Shown: positions 49,565-60,241, numbered from the stretch's first letter. The stretch: DNA of 64,000 nucleotides from Yersinia nurmii (GCF_001112925.1 NZ_CPYD01000006.1:62001-126000), one strand, 5' to 3'. The notes: a model not told the origin generated them from the sequence alone. Numbers and translations: made by a program.

Positions 49565-49813
49565 TTAATTATGGACGGGTTTCTCTAGCCACAGCAGGGT
49601 ATCCACCATATTTTCCATTTTGGCTTCTACTTGTGCAATAGCATCGGCAATACCTTGATTATAATAATGAGCGCCGAGTTCCTGGGTAAAAAAATCCAAT
49701 AAAAATTCGGCTTCAAAATCCCCTAATTCGAACTTATGTTCGCGCTCCAGATAGCGCTGAATTTTCTGCGCCATGAGACGGGTCTGTTCACGGTTAAATA
49801 CGATTTCCGCCAT
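49565..49813 (-). CDS. DUF2164 family protein
   Basis: 82 aa from the ATG at 49813 (MAEIVFNREQTRLMAQKIQRYLEREHKFELGDFEAEFLLDFF). This is the typical DUF2164 pattern of an acidic helical protein with the conserved GAHYYNQGIADA. Function unknown. GGAG lies upstream of the ATG. It is a single-gene unit. Confidence 0.85.
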   Translation of the reverse strand: MAEIVFNREQTRLMAQKIQRYLEREHKFELGDFEAEFLLDFFTQELGAHYYNQGIADAIAQVEAKMENMVDTLLWLEKPVHN

Positions 49814-50198
49814 TTTAATCTCCACTATTTACGCCGATGGGATGAGCCTGTCTGCGTATTAAATTGTTGCGCCAATGGGCAAAAGTCGCGCTATACGGCG
49901 AGAAATGGCGCGGCGTAGTAATAGCCTGACGTATAGCAATTAATCCAGAATAGCACTGGGTTTTTACCTTGATAAGGCTGTAAAACTGAATGATACCTGA
50001 TAATGGTCATCATCTGGCGGGAGGTGTGGTAGCCGAGCTGCGAAATACCCGAATGGAATCATGAGGAACATCCATTTTGACCCGCGGCCAGATCGGCGGT
50101 AAAACAGCTATGACAGCGATCACCCTATAATAACCTCGATTAGTTTATGATTAGTCATATGATCTTGGCACTCACATTTATTGAATCAGGAGATCCCC
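49814..50198. other. Region between the DUF2164 gene and the aldolase gene
   Basis: 385 bp between divergent genes. A perfect TATAAT (50126-50131) lies 67 bp before the aldolase ATG but the -35 is unclear. A GC-richer block near 50015-50100 has several short stems and GGA triplets, yet fits no tRNA or small RNA that I know. Confidence 0.45.
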
Positions 50199-50864
50199 AT
50201 GGAGCTTTATCTCGATACGGCGGACGTGACGGCAGTAAAACGGTTGGCGCGTATCTTGCCTTTACAGGGCGTGACCACTAACCCGAGTATTGTGGCGAAA
50301 GAGGGGAAGCCGATATGGGAAGTGCTGCCCGCGCTGCGGGACGCTCTGGGAGGAACCGGCAAGCTGTTTGCTCAGGTGATTGCCAGCGATAGCGAAAGAA
50401 TGGTGGCGGAGGCGATGTTATTGTCTCAACGAGTGCCGGGACTGGTGGTGAAAATTCCGGTGACCAGCGAGGGGCTGGCAGCGATTAAAAAATTGAAAAC
50501 TATGTCAATTCCGACCTTGGGTACTGCAGTGTACGGTGCCGGTCAGGGATTGCTGGCGGTGTTGGCGGGGGCAGAGTATGTAGCGCCTTATGTCAACCGG
50601 TTAGATGCGCAAGGCCAGGATGGCGTGGCGATGGTGCGCGAGTTGCAGCAACTGCTGAATTTACATGCGCCGCAGGCCAAAGTGCTGGCGGCCAGTTTCC
50701 GCACGCCGAGGCAGGTTTTGGATTGCCTGCTGGCGGGCTGTCAATCAGTGACGCTACCGGTAGACGTCGCCGAACAGTTTATTTCAACGCCAGCGGTACA
50801 GGCCGCAGTCGAGCAGTTTGAACAAGATTGGCAGAGCGCATTTGGGTCGCCGATGTTGAGTTAA
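50199..50864 (+). CDS. fsa: Fructose-6-phosphate aldolase
   Basis: Transaldolase-like class I aldolase that reversibly cleaves fructose-6-phosphate to dihydroxyacetone and glyceraldehyde-3-phosphate. 221 aa from the ATG at 50199 (CAGGAGA upstream), beginning [30 protein letters not shown]. The Schiff-base lysine is Lys85 in GLVVKIPVT, exactly as in E. coli FsaA. FsaA and FsaB are alike, so the letter is left off. Confidence 0.93.
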   Translation: MELYLDTADVTAVKRLARILPLQGVTTNPSIVAKEGKPIWEVLPALRDALGGTGKLFAQVIASDSERMVAEAMLLSQRVPGLVVKIPVTSEGLAAIKKLKTMSIPTLGTAVYGAGQGLLAVLAGAEYVAPYVNRLDAQGQDGVAMVRELQQLLNLHAPQAKVLAASFRTPRQVLDCLLAGCQSVTLPVDVAEQFISTPAVQAAVEQFEQDWQSAFGSPMLS

Positions 50865-50915
50865 CGGTCCTGTGAGTGAGACACTGTGCTGATTTTGGTT
50901 TTTCATCCAATAAAA

Positions 50916-50943
50916 AACGCCTCATCGTTGCGGATGAGGCGTT
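50916..50943. terminator. Terminator between the aldolase gene and cstA operon
   Basis: AACGCCTCATC (50916-50926), 6-nt loop, GATGAGGCGTT (50933-50943). The A-run on the left gives a U-run on the minus strand, so it mainly ends the cstA operon. Confidence 0.88.
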
Positions 50944-51001
50944 ACATCGTCACTTAATTCCTCGCCTGTATAGAGTACTGAATATTAGGCTGGAATCTCC
51001 G

Positions 51002-51316
51002 CTAACACGGGCACTTTCCTAGCTTTCCGCCCTGACTAGGGAAACGCGCATCCAGACAATAACGGTGGAATTCCCGTTCGGTCATCGGCGTTTTTTCCGG
51101 ATGATGACGCTGCATATGCTGCAGATAATTACCGTAATCCTGCACGCCAACCATCAAACGAAAACTCTGGGCAGTTCGCTTGGCGACCAGCCTCACTTTG
51201 CCCCACAGACTTTTCGGTTGGGGCATCAGCGGAGCCAAAGGAACACAGCGTAGGATATGCAGCCCAGACCGGGCAGCGGCAGATTTCTGCTGGAAAATTA
51301 AACCTGAATTAACCAC
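51002..51316 (-). CDS. YbdD/YjiX family small protein
   Basis: 104-aa DUF466 protein, the usual companion of CstA/BtsT transporters. Core text: RTAQSFRLMVGVQDYGNYLQHMQRHHPEKTPMTEREFHRYCLDARF, ending GKCPC with the conserved terminal cysteines. The start is a GTG at 51316 that overlaps the end of cstA and has a GAGGAGG ribosome site six nt upstream, inside the cstA coding sequence. The N-terminal 40 residues are longer than in E. coli YbdD. Confidence 0.85.
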   Translation of the reverse strand: MVNSGLIFQQKSAAARSGLHILRCVPLAPLMPQPKSLWGKVRLVAKRTAQSFRLMVGVQDYGNYLQHMQRHHPEKTPMTEREFHRYCLDARFPSQGGKLGKCPC

Positions 51317-53375
51317 GAGCGACCTCCTCGCGTAACACAATTTCGCTCTCATGAGCGGTGGGTTTACTGGATTTCAGCGCCCGACGTACCACGAAGAATG
51401 CAGAAATCAGCATCGTTACCGCCACTAACATAAAGAAAGCGCAGAGGGCGGCGTTGATCTGGTTATTAAACACGATAGTTTCCATGTCTTTAAAGCTTTT
51501 GGCCGGAGCAATTAATACCCCTTGTTCTAAGCCGGTTGAGAATTTCTTTGCCTGCGCCAGGAAACCAATGCTCGGTTTTTCATGGAAAATCTTCTGCCAA
51601 CCGGCGGTCATCGAGGTAATAAACAACCAGATAGTTGGAACAATCGTCACCCAGACATAGCGCTGTTTCTTCATTTTGAACAGCACCACGGTGCCCAGAA
51701 TCAGCGCCATCGACGCCAGCATCTGGTTACCAATGCCGAACAGTGGCCACAGAGTATTAATCCCGCCCAATGGGTCAACAACCCCTTGGTAGACGAAGAA
51801 GCCCCAGCAAGCGACAGCGACGGTGGTTCCCGCCAGATTACCGAACCAGGAACGGTTATTGGCCAGACTTGGCACTGCCACGCCGACCAAATCTTGCACC
51901 ATAAAGCGGCAGGCGCGGGTTCCTGCATCCACTGCGGTTAAAATAAACATGGCTTCAAACAGTATGGCAAAGTGATACCAGAACGCCATCATATTGCGGC
52001 TATTAAAGACTTCGCTAATGATATGAGCCATACCCACGGCGAAGGTCGGTGCACCACCGGCTCGCGACAGAATGGAGTTTTCCCCCACGTCTTTGGCGAT
52101 CATGGTTAACACTTCCGGCGTCACCACAAATCCCCAACTGTTGATCGCCGCTGAGGCGCTTTCCACCGTAGTACCGATCAGCGCTGCCGGGGAGTTCATG
52201 GCGAAGTAAACGCCAGGATCGATAACCGAGGCGCAAATCAAAGCCATGATCGCGACGAAAGATTCCATCAGCATCGCGCCGTAGCCAATAAAGCGAATGT
52301 GGCTTTCCCGCTCGACCAATTTAGGCGTGGTACCGCTGGAAACCAAGGCGTGGAAGCCAGAGATAGCTCCGCAAGCAATGGTGATAAACAGGAATGGGAA
52401 CAGGCTGCCGGAGAACACCGGCCCACTGCCGTCGATAAAGCGGGATACCGCAGGCATCTTCATTTCCGGCATAGCGAAGACAATGCCGATAGCCAAACCA
52501 ATGATAACGCCGATTTTCAGGAAGGTAGACAGATAGTCACGGGGAGCCAGTAACAGCCAGACCGGCAGCACCGAGGCAATAAAACCGTAGATCACTAAGA
52601 CCCAGGTCAGAGTCGTGCCATGTAACGTGAAGAACGGCCCCCAATAAGGGTGAAGGGCAATATTTCCACCATAAATAATAGCGGCCATCATCAACACGAA
52701 ACCGATCAGGGAGACCTCAGCAATTTTCCCCGGACGCAGGTAACGCATATACACGCCCATAAACAGCGCGATAGGAATGGTGGCAGCGATAGTGAATAGC
52801 CCCCACGGGCTGTCTGCCAGCGCCTTGACTACCACCAACGCCAGGGCGGACAGGATAATGATCATGACCCCCAATGCGCCAAGCATAGTAATCACCCCGG
52901 CGAATGCCCCCAGCTCTTGCTTCGCCATTTCACCCAGCGAGCGACCATCTCGGCGGGTAGAAATAAACAGGATAAGGAAGTCCTGCACTGCCCCGGCCAT
53001 CATTACGCCGACCAAAATCCAGATAGTGCCCGGCAAAAAGCCCATTTGCGCGGCCAAAATTGGGCCGACCAACGGGCCGGCACCGGCGATAGCGGCAAAG
53101 TGATGGCCGAAGAGCACCCATTTGTTGGTAGGAACGTAGTCCAGACCGTCATTGCGCCGTTCGGCGGGTGTCAGGCGACGATCATCCAACTCAAAGATAT
53201 TCTTGGCGATAAATAGGCTGTAGAAACGGTAAGCGATGCTGTAGCAGGCTACCGCGGCGATAACTAACCAGATGGCATTTACGTGTTCGCCGCGGCTGAG
53301 CGCCAGCATAGCAAAGGCAAAAGCACCGATTAACGCCACAATCAGCCAGATAACGGCGGTCTTGACGTTTTTCAT
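51309..53375 (-). CDS. cstA: Carbon starvation protein A family transporter
   Basis: Polytopic inner-membrane transporter of the CstA/BtsT family (peptide or pyruvate uptake under carbon starvation). 688 aa from the ATG at 53375 (AAGGAG upstream), about 16-18 helices. Conserved text: NDGLDYVPTNKWVLFGHHFAAIAGAGPLVGPILAAQMG, STRRDGRSLGEMAKQELG, AVDAGTRACRFMVQDLVG. It reads closer to CstA than to BtsT by eye, but that is a judgement. A small partner gene overlaps its 3' end. Confidence 0.9.
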   Translation of the reverse strand: MKNVKTAVIWLIVALIGAFAFAMLALSRGEHVNAIWLVIAAVACYSIAYRFYSLFIAKNIFELDDRRLTPAERRNDGLDYVPTNKWVLFGHHFAAIAGAGPLVGPILAAQMGFLPGTIWILVGVMMAGAVQDFLILFISTRRDGRSLGEMAKQELGAFAGVITMLGALGVMIIILSALALVVVKALADSPWGLFTIAATIPIALFMGVYMRYLRPGKIAEVSLIGFVLMMAAIIYGGNIALHPYWGPFFTLHGTTLTWVLVIYGFIASVLPVWLLLAPRDYLSTFLKIGVIIGLAIGIVFAMPEMKMPAVSRFIDGSGPVFSGSLFPFLFITIACGAISGFHALVSSGTTPKLVERESHIRFIGYGAMLMESFVAIMALICASVIDPGVYFAMNSPAALIGTTVESASAAINSWGFVVTPEVLTMIAKDVGENSILSRAGGAPTFAVGMAHIISEVFNSRNMMAFWYHFAILFEAMFILTAVDAGTRACRFMVQDLVGVAVPSLANNRSWFGNLAGTTVAVACWGFFVYQGVVDPLGGINTLWPLFGIGNQMLASMALILGTVVLFKMKKQRYVWVTIVPTIWLFITSMTAGWQKIFHEKPSIGFLAQAKKFSTGLEQGVLIAPAKSFKDMETIVFNNQINAALCAFFMLVAVTMLISAFFVVRRALKSSKPTAHESEIVLREEVARG

Positions 53376-53604
53376 GAACAACAACTCCTTGGTTGGTAGG
53401 GGCAGAGTGTGAGGGTATAGGTCTATTTGATTAACGAACCGTTAACATATGATCTTCAACGTGGAAGAAAAGCCCATAGAGCGAAATCTGTGATGCACGA
53501 ATTATTTTAATGTCATAAATGTTTGCATTTGCTTACAAATTGCGAGCTGACAGGATTTTTTGGCTGGGGAAATAAGTGAGGAGGAATAGGCAGAAAGATT
53601 AAAA

Positions 53605-53641
53605 AAAAACCGTAGGATAGTTGGCTATCCACACGGTTTTT
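53605..53641. terminator. Terminator downstream of rnb
   Basis: AAAAACCGT (53605-53613) with ACGGTTTTT (53633-53641), and an inner GGATAG/CTATCC stem. On the minus strand a long U-run follows, so it ends rnb. Confidence 0.92.
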
Positions 53642-53659
53642 AACGAAGAACGTCTAGTT

Positions 53660-55594
53660 TCAGGCGGCTGGGCGAGCGATCACATTACGGGTTTCCATAC
53701 GGACTTCCGCGATGACAACCTCAATTTTGTCGCTCTGACGGTAAACCACTTCACCGTTGATTTGTACGGTGCCGGTTTCCTGACTGCATACCATCTCATC
53801 ACGTACCGCGTGAATAAATGGCGCAGGAATAAAGGCGACCGCGCCGTTATCCAGCAGACGAATGCGTAAACCACCGCGAGTCACATCGATAATTTCTGCA
53901 GGGAAGCGGGTATCGGTACCTGCGCTTGGCTGTAAATAACGGGCGTACAGCCAGTCACCCACATCGCGCTCGGCCATACGGTTCAGGCGGCGGCGTTCGG
54001 CCAGTTGAACGGTAATCTCTTCCTGTGGTTTTTCGGCCTGTTGACCGGTAATTACCGCTTTCAGCAGTCGATGATTAACCATATCGCCGTATTTACGAAT
54101 TGGCGATGTCCAGGTGGCGTAAGCCTCTAAACCTAAGCCAAAGTGCGGGCCTGGTTCGATGCTGATTTCCGCAAAGGTCTGGAAACGACGAATACGACTA
54201 TCAAGGAACTGGGTCGGCAACGAATCAAGATGACGACGCAGTTCGCAGAAGCCTGGTAACGTCAGTAGAGCCTGAGGATCGGCGTCCACTTCGTTGGCTT
54301 TCAGCACTGTCGCAGCCTGCTCGACCAGCGCCGGATCGAAACCGGTGTGAACGTTATAGATACCAAAGCCCAGATTCTCGCGTAGCACAATGGCGGCACA
54401 GACGTTGGCGGTAATCATGCATTCTTCCACAATGCGATTGGCAATGCGGCGTTGCTCGACGATGATATCCAGCACCTCGCCTTTCTCACCCAATAGGAAG
54501 CGGTAGTCCGGACGGTCTTTAAACACCAGCGCATTCTTCTGACGCCAGGCGTTACGCGCGTTGCATACGCGTTGCAGGAGTTTGATTTGCTCGGCGATTT
54601 CGGCGTTCTGCGGCTGCCAGTCACCTTGATTTTCCAGCCAGTCAGACACTTCATCGTAAACCAGCTTGGCTTTAGACTCGACCCAAGCGACAGAAAATGA
54701 AATATCGTCGCCCAGCGTACCGTCTTCGGCGATGGTAACCCGACAAACCAGTACCGGACGGCGCTCGTTCGGACGTAGAGAACACAGGTTATCGGACAGA
54801 TCTCGCGGCAGCATCGGGATGTTAAAGCCCGGTAGATAGTTGGTGAAAGCACGTTTACGCGCAATCAGATCCAACTCGCTGTTTTCGTCCACGTAGGAGG
54901 TCGGATCGGCAATGGCGATAGTCAGCAACAGACTACCGTCGCCTTTGTCTGCCACATGCAGCGCATCGTCCATATCTTCGGTGCTGGCGCTGTCAATAGT
55001 AACAAAGTTCAGTGCGGTTAAGTCTTCGCGTTCAAAACCGTCCTGCTTTAATTCTGCAACCACCATAGCTGGCGCTTCGCGCTCCAGATTATGGCGCGAG
55101 AGGGTGACCCACCACGGAACGAAATGATCGTCGGCATGAGTGATAAAGGCGGTTAAATCAGCGTTGAAAGCGCGATCGCCTTTGAGCGGATGGCGGCGCA
55201 TTTCGGCTACGGCCCAATCACCGTTTTGGAAATCGTGGGTTAACTCGCGTACCGGACGGCACTGGATAGCATCTCGCAGCAAAGGATGGTCTGGAATAAT
55301 CGACAGGCGGTCATCTTTTCTCTGCACTTTACCAACAAAGCGAGACAGGAAAGGCTCGACCAAAGATTCTGGCTCAGCAATTTCACGATCTTTTTCGGTA
55401 TGGAGAGTGGCTATTATACGGTCGCCGTGCATGACCTTCTTCATATACGGCGGTGGGATAAAGTAACTTTTCTGCCCATCTACCTCAAGAAAGCCAAAGC
55501 CTTTCTCAGTCCCTTTTACCACGCCTTCAACGCGCGGGGTCTGAGTGTGAAGTTGCTGTTTAAGCTGCGCCAGCAGCGGGTTATCTTGAAACAT
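53660..55594 (-). CDS. rnb: Exoribonuclease II
   Basis: Processive 3'-5' RNase. 644 aa from the ATG at 55594 ([21 protein letters not shown]), exactly the E. coli length; the open frame upstream (25 codons) is not homologous. Cold-shock domains ([19 protein letters not shown]), then the RNB domain with metal Asp residues in DFVTIDS-type [18 protein letters not shown], and a C-terminal S1 domain ([20 protein letters not shown]). Confidence 0.97.
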   Translation of the reverse strand: MFQDNPLLAQLKQQLHTQTPRVEGVVKGTEKGFGFLEVDGQKSYFIPPPYMKKVMHGDRIIATLHTEKDREIAEPESLVEPFLSRFVGKVQRKDDRLSIIPDHPLLRDAIQCRPVRELTHDFQNGDWAVAEMRRHPLKGDRAFNADLTAFITHADDHFVPWWVTLSRHNLEREAPAMVVAELKQDGFEREDLTALNFVTIDSASTEDMDDALHVADKGDGSLLLTIAIADPTSYVDENSELDLIARKRAFTNYLPGFNIPMLPRDLSDNLCSLRPNERRPVLVCRVTIAEDGTLGDDISFSVAWVESKAKLVYDEVSDWLENQGDWQPQNAEIAEQIKLLQRVCNARNAWRQKNALVFKDRPDYRFLLGEKGEVLDIIVEQRRIANRIVEECMITANVCAAIVLRENLGFGIYNVHTGFDPALVEQAATVLKANEVDADPQALLTLPGFCELRRHLDSLPTQFLDSRIRRFQTFAEISIEPGPHFGLGLEAYATWTSPIRKYGDMVNHRLLKAVITGQQAEKPQEEITVQLAERRRLNRMAERDVGDWLYARYLQPSAGTDTRFPAEIIDVTRGGLRIRLLDNGAVAFIPAPFIHAVRDEMVCSQETGTVQINGEVVYRQSDKIEVVIAEVRMETRNVIARPAA

Positions 55595-55705
55595 ATCGTC
55601 CAGTGAATGGTGTAGTGAGTCGAGTGATTCGCGGCTGACAGTTTTACGCGAATCAGCCGCGTCGGGCAAGCGTCATATCACTCTGATGCACAAATCCCTT
55701 AAATA

Positions 55706-55732
55706 ATGCAGGGCATCATGAATGCCCTGCAT
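55706..55732 (-). terminator. Terminator of the ydeP-like gene
   Basis: ATGCAGGGCAT (55706-55716), loop CATGA, ATGCCCTGCAT (55722-55732), a perfect 11-bp stem 18 bp after the stop, followed on the minus strand by TATTTAAG. Confidence 0.75.
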
Positions 55733-55750
55733 AAGAGAAATATTCCTAAT

Positions 55751-58057
55751 TCAGGCAATACGTTGCGAGTGTGGCTCCTGCCACGAACGTATCACCACCG
55801 GGATAGATTTGGAGGTTGGCGTATGGGTTTGATCGCCAAAACTCGATAGCGGAACTAATGGATTGGTTTCCGGATAATAGGCCGCCAGATTGCCACGGGG
55901 AATGTCATAGCTAACCAGTTTAAAACCGTTAACCTTACGGGTAATACCGTCATTCCACAGAGTTTCAATTTCTACCTGATTGCCATCTTCCAAACCTAAA
56001 TCCGCCAAATCCTGCGGGTTGATAAACAGGACTTCCCGCTGCCCATAAACGCCCCGATAGCGATCGTCCAATCCGTAAATGGTGGTGTTGTATTGATCGT
56101 GAGAACGCAGGGTTTGTAGCACGAAAGGCGCTTTGGTCTTGCCAATCTGCGGGAATAAACTGTCTGGTAAAGGAGCGTCGCTGAACTCGGCTTTTCCGCT
56201 GGCAGTGGTGAATTTCAATTCGGCGGCGGTACTGCCGAGATAGAAACCGCCCGGTTGCTCGCAACGGGCGTTAAAATCGCTAAAACCCGGCACCGTGGCG
56301 GAGATATGGTCGCGAATCAAGTGATAATCGTCTGCTAACGCTAGCCAGTTCAGTTTATCGCTTCCCAGCACCGCATTGGCGATGGCACAAACAATTGCGG
56401 TCTCCGAACGTTGGCTATCGGACAGTGGTTTACCGACGCCTTCAGAGGCATGCACCATGCTAAAGGAGTCCTCTACGGTGATGTATTGCGAGCCGCTGGC
56501 TTGCATATCCCGTTCAGTGCGCCCCAACGTTGGCAGAATTAAGGCGTCGGCTCCGGTCACCAAATGGCTGCGATTCAGCTTGGTGCTGATATGCACGGTT
56601 AAATGACAACAGCGCAGCGCCTGAGCGGTGCGTTCGGTATCTGGCGCGGCGGCGGCCAGATTCCCACCCAAAGCGATCAATACCTTCACTTCGCCACGCA
56701 ACATGGCTTCCAGCGCTTCCACGGTATTGTGACCGGCTTCTCTCGGCGGGGTGAAATCAAAGTGTGCGGCCAGTCGATCCAACATGGCGGCAGACGGTTT
56801 TTCGTCGATGCCCATGGTTCGGTTGCCCTGTACGTTGCTGTGACCACGTACCGGACACAGGCCAGCTCCCGGCTTACCGAGCTGACCGAACAGCAATTGC
56901 ATGTTCGTCATTTCACGCACCGTGGCCACGGAGTGTTTGTGCTGAGTAATGCCCATTGCCCAAGTGAAAATAACCCGTTCGGCATGCTGGTAAACTCGGG
57001 CTGCGTGGCGTAGCTGCTCTTCGCTCAAGCCTGATTGTTGAGTGATTTTCTGCCAGGAAGTATTGTCGACGGCGGCAAAATAGGCGGCAGATCCTCGCGT
57101 GTGCAGATCGATAAATGCTTGATCAAATATGCCTTTTAACCCCATAGAGAGTTGCTCGCGATGCGTTTCTAACAGGGCTTTCACCATACCGCGCACCGCC
57201 GCCATATCACCGCCTAAATTCGGCTGATAATAGGATGAACTGATCGGAGAAGACTTCGGTGTAAGCAGCTCAATCGGATTCTGCGGGTCGGCGAAACGCT
57301 CCAGACCGCGTTCCCGGAGAGTATTAAAACTGACAATGCGCGCGCCGCGATCCTTGGCGTGACGCAGGCTGTGCAACATCCGCGGATGATTGGTGCCAGG
57401 ATTCTGGCCAAAGACGAAAATGGCATCCGCACGTTCAAAATCTTCCATACGAATGGTGCCTTTACCCACGCCGATACTTTGGTTTAGCCCGGTACCGCTG
57501 GCTTCATGGCACATATTCGAACAATCAGGAAAATTATTCGTACCTAGCATACGACCAAACAGTTGGTATAAATAGGACGCTTCGTTACTGGCGCGACCGG
57601 AGGTATACAATTCTAACTGATTCGGATTAGTCATCGCGCCGATGTGATGGGCAATCAATCCCAAAGCTTCTTCCCAACTTACCGGACGATAGCGGTCGGT
57701 GCTGGCGTCATAGCGCATTGGGTGGGTAATACGGCCTTGGTACTCCAGGAAGTAATCGCTTTGCTGGCTAAGGGTTGTCAAGGTATGTGTGGCGAAGAAT
57801 TCTGGTTCGACGGCTTTACGCGTGGCTTCCCAGCTGACGGCTTTGGCGCCGTTCTCGCAAAAACTGAAGGTGCTGTGATTATCATCGCCCCAGGCACAGC
57901 CAGGGCAGTCAAAACCTTTGACCTGATTGACCCGCAGCAGATTACGGATATTGGCGAGCGCACGCTTGCTGTCCAGCACAAAACGGGTCGTAGCTTCCAG
58001 TGAACCCCAACCACCGGCTGCGGCAGTATAAGGTTTGATCGATGGTTTGAATTTCAT
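55751..58057 (-). CDS. ydeP: YdeP-like molybdopterin-dependent oxidoreductase (FdhF family)
   Basis: 768-aa cytoplasmic member of the DMSO-reductase superfamily, close to E. coli YdeP (759), a factor in EvgA-linked acid resistance. Near the start GFDCPGCAWGDDN and FCENGAKAVSWEATRK replace the classical four-cysteine [4Fe-4S] motif. Cofactor-binding text: YTSGRASNEASYLYQLFGR and RGHSNVQGNRTMGI. A molybdopterin-guanine-dinucleotide-binding C-terminal domain is expected from about 640. Electron partner and substrate unknown. Single gene. Confidence 0.9.
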   Translation of the reverse strand: MKFKPSIKPYTAAAGGWGSLEATTRFVLDSKRALANIRNLLRVNQVKGFDCPGCAWGDDNHSTFSFCENGAKAVSWEATRKAVEPEFFATHTLTTLSQQSDYFLEYQGRITHPMRYDASTDRYRPVSWEEALGLIAHHIGAMTNPNQLELYTSGRASNEASYLYQLFGRMLGTNNFPDCSNMCHEASGTGLNQSIGVGKGTIRMEDFERADAIFVFGQNPGTNHPRMLHSLRHAKDRGARIVSFNTLRERGLERFADPQNPIELLTPKSSPISSSYYQPNLGGDMAAVRGMVKALLETHREQLSMGLKGIFDQAFIDLHTRGSAAYFAAVDNTSWQKITQQSGLSEEQLRHAARVYQHAERVIFTWAMGITQHKHSVATVREMTNMQLLFGQLGKPGAGLCPVRGHSNVQGNRTMGIDEKPSAAMLDRLAAHFDFTPPREAGHNTVEALEAMLRGEVKVLIALGGNLAAAAPDTERTAQALRCCHLTVHISTKLNRSHLVTGADALILPTLGRTERDMQASGSQYITVEDSFSMVHASEGVGKPLSDSQRSETAIVCAIANAVLGSDKLNWLALADDYHLIRDHISATVPGFSDFNARCEQPGGFYLGSTAAELKFTTASGKAEFSDAPLPDSLFPQIGKTKAPFVLQTLRSHDQYNTTIYGLDDRYRGVYGQREVLFINPQDLADLGLEDGNQVEIETLWNDGITRKVNGFKLVSYDIPRGNLAAYYPETNPLVPLSSFGDQTHTPTSKSIPVVIRSWQEPHSQRIA

Positions 58058-58161
58058 GATTGATGGCCGCAGATGTTGTTTCGAATAAGTAAATTTTTAT
58101 TTAAATACTTGAGAGGAATTTGTCACAATTTTAGTGCGGCGGCGGGAGGGCGTCTAATCGA

Positions 58162-58179
58162 ATGCCGCAATCGCGGCAT
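58162..58179. repeat. Short inverted repeat after nth
   Basis: ATGCCGC (58162-58168), loop AATC, GCGGCAT (58173-58179), about 90 bp downstream of the nth stop on the minus strand. Possible weak terminator; no U-run. Confidence 0.4.
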
Positions 58180-58268
58180 AGAGGATATTTATCGCGGTAA
58201 CATCGCGTTGATTTGGGAAGAAGAGCGGTTCTGAAGCGCGGCCCAGCGGGATAGCAGGGCGAAAGTCA

Positions 58269-58910
58269 TCAGTTTTCCGGGTAAACTTTGCTTTTAAATT
58301 CGCATAAATCTTCGATAATGCAGGAACCACAGCGAGGTTTACGGGCAATACAGGTGTATCTGCCGTGTAAAATCAACCAGTGGTGACAGTCCAGCTTGAA
58401 CTCGGCGGGCACGACTTTCAGCAACTTTTCTTCAACCTCATCGACATTCTTACCGGGAGCAAAGTTGGTGCGGTTACAGACTCGGAAAATATGGGTATCG
58501 ACGGCGATAGTCGGCCAGCCAAAAGCGGTGTTCAATACCACGTTGGCCGTTTTGCGTCCCACCCCTGGCAGTGCTTCCAGTGCCGCCCGATCTTCAGGTA
58601 CTTCTCCCTGATGTTTTTCCAGCAGAATGCGGCAGGTTTTAATCACATTTTCCGCTTTGGTATTAAACAGCCCAATGGTTTTGATATAGGACTTCAAGCC
58701 GTCCACGCCCAAATCCAAGAGGGCTTGTGGCGTATTCGCCACCGGATACAGCTTGGCGGTAGCTTTATTGACGCTGACATCTGTTGCCTGCGCCGATAGC
58801 AGCACCGCAATGAGTAGCTCAAACGGGCTGGTAAACATCAATTCGGTGGTTGGGTGCGGATTGTCCTCGCGCAGGCGAGTCAAAATCTCGATGCGTTTTT
58901 GTTTATTCAT
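58269..58910 (-). CDS. nth: Endonuclease III
   Basis: DNA glycosylase/AP lyase that removes oxidised pyrimidines. 213 aa. Helix-hairpin-helix LPGVGRKTANVV with catalytic Lys120, Asp138 in AVDTHIFRV, and the [4Fe-4S] ligands C-x6-C-x2-C-x5-C at CIARKPRCGSCIIEDLC. Its ATG overlaps the rsxE stop (TGATG), the usual end of the rsx operon. Confidence 0.98.
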   Translation of the reverse strand: MNKQKRIEILTRLREDNPHPTTELMFTSPFELLIAVLLSAQATDVSVNKATAKLYPVANTPQALLDLGVDGLKSYIKTIGLFNTKAENVIKTCRILLEKHQGEVPEDRAALEALPGVGRKTANVVLNTAFGWPTIAVDTHIFRVCNRTNFAPGKNVDEVEEKLLKVVPAEFKLDCHHWLILHGRYTCIARKPRCGSCIIEDLCEFKSKVYPEN

Positions 58911-59605
58911 CAGGCTTTCTCAACCCTACCTTTGGGCACCGACTCAGCGGCGATTCGCCGGGCTTTACGGGCTTTCATTTTTTCATCAATCACATATTTT
59001 GCTGCCAGCAATAACCCGAGGCCAATAAATGCACCTGGCGGCAGCATAGCCAGCAGAAACGGACTATCCAGATGCACGATTTGAACCCGCAACACTTTAG
59101 CCCAGCTTCCCAGCAGCATGTCTGCGCCGTCAAATAGGGTGCCGTTGCCCAGAACTTCCCGTAGCGAACCGAGAACAAACAGAGCGCCGGTTGCTCCTAA
59201 CCCCATTGCCAGCCCGTCAAGCGCCGAGAGCCCGATTGGATTTTTGGCTGCATAAGCTTCGGCGCGGCCAATCACGATACAGTTGGTCACGATAAGCGGA
59301 ATAAAGATCCCTAAAGACTGATATAGGCCAAAGGCATAGGCATTAATCAGCATTTGTACTGTGCTCACTACCGAGGCGATAATCATCACGTAAATAGGGA
59401 TGCGAATCTCGTTTGGCACCCAACGACGTAAGGCTGAAACGGCCGTATTGGTACATACCAGCACCAGCGTTGTTGCCAGCCCCAGCCCAAGGGCGTTAGT
59501 CGCGGTGGAGGAGACAGCCAGCAAAGGGCACAGCCCCAGTAATTGCACCAGCGCAGAGTTATTCTTCCACAACCCTTGCACCATCAAACTCTTAGCTTCA
59601 CTCAT
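58910..59605 (-). CDS. rsxE: Electron transport complex subunit RsxE
   Basis: 231-aa membrane subunit of the Rnf/Rsx complex, six helices, homologous to NqrD/NqrE and RsxA. Text: [36 protein letters not shown] with the inner Cys (LGLCPLLA) and [22 protein letters not shown]. Its ATG overlaps the rsxG stop (ATGA). Rsx keeps SoxR reduced in E. coli. Confidence 0.97.
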   Translation of the reverse strand: MSEAKSLMVQGLWKNNSALVQLLGLCPLLAVSSTATNALGLGLATTLVLVCTNTAVSALRRWVPNEIRIPIYVMIIASVVSTVQMLINAYAFGLYQSLGIFIPLIVTNCIVIGRAEAYAAKNPIGLSALDGLAMGLGATGALFVLGSLREVLGNGTLFDGADMLLGSWAKVLRVQIVHLDSPFLLAMLPPGAFIGLGLLLAAKYVIDEKMKARKARRIAAESVPKGRVEKA

Positions 59606-60231
59606 TGTTCAACTCCGCAAGTTGGCAGGGTAGACAGCTTAGCCGGCAGGGTTTCCATATACAGCGCGGTATTTTTAATGGCGCGAACTACCGCTCTTGG
59701 GGTGATGGTGGCTCCGGTAAATTGATCGAAAGTACCGCCGTCTTTAATCACCGCCCAGCGCTTATCGTCTTTGCCTTCAACCTGTTGATTACTGAACCGG
59801 GTCATCCAGTCCGAAATACGAATATCAATTTTATCACCCAACCCTGGCGTTTCGTGATGTTCCATCACCCGACTGCCGAGGACTTTACCCTGAAAATCTG
59901 CGCCAACCAACAGTTGAATGGCACCGGCATAGCCATCTGGCGCGGTGCTCTCTATCGCGGCGGCGACGGGCTTGCCGTCTTTACGCGCCAGATACAGGCG
60001 ATGTGGCGCGGTGTTGCCTAATGCTGAGTCAGTGACAATGTAACACTCACCCTGCATATCGTTATCGTATAACTCTGCGGGAACCACCTGATCTAACAAT
60101 GCCTTCTGCTGCAAGGCTGCCTGATGAGCGATGGTATTTTGTGTCAGGTTGTTCACCACGGCGGTCAGACCGGTGGCCAGTGCGGCAAAGACGGCCAGCG
60201 TCACGCCGTGACGTTTCATGGTAGCTAGCAT
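59602..60231 (-). CDS. rsxG: Electron transport complex subunit RsxG
   Basis: 209-aa membrane-anchored subunit with covalent FMN. One N-terminal helix (about 5-28) and a periplasmic FMN-binding domain; FMN attaches to a Thr in the motif [11 protein letters not shown] (Thr175). ETPGLGDKI is also typical. Overlaps rsxE by 4 bp and follows rsxD by 10 bp. Confidence 0.97.
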   Translation of the reverse strand: MLATMKRHGVTLAVFAALATGLTAVVNNLTQNTIAHQAALQQKALLDQVVPAELYDNDMQGECYIVTDSALGNTAPHRLYLARKDGKPVAAAIESTAPDGYAGAIQLLVGADFQGKVLGSRVMEHHETPGLGDKIDIRISDWMTRFSNQQVEGKDDKRWAVIKDGGTFDQFTGATITPRAVVRAIKNTALYMETLPAKLSTLPTCGVEQ

Positions 60232-60241
60232 GGCACTCTCC

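Noticed and set aside
50015-50100. Possible tRNA or CsrB-like small RNA before the aldolase gene
   Set aside because: No T-loop (GGTTCGA), no acceptor pairing and only scattered GGA triplets; kept only as a note in the gap entry.
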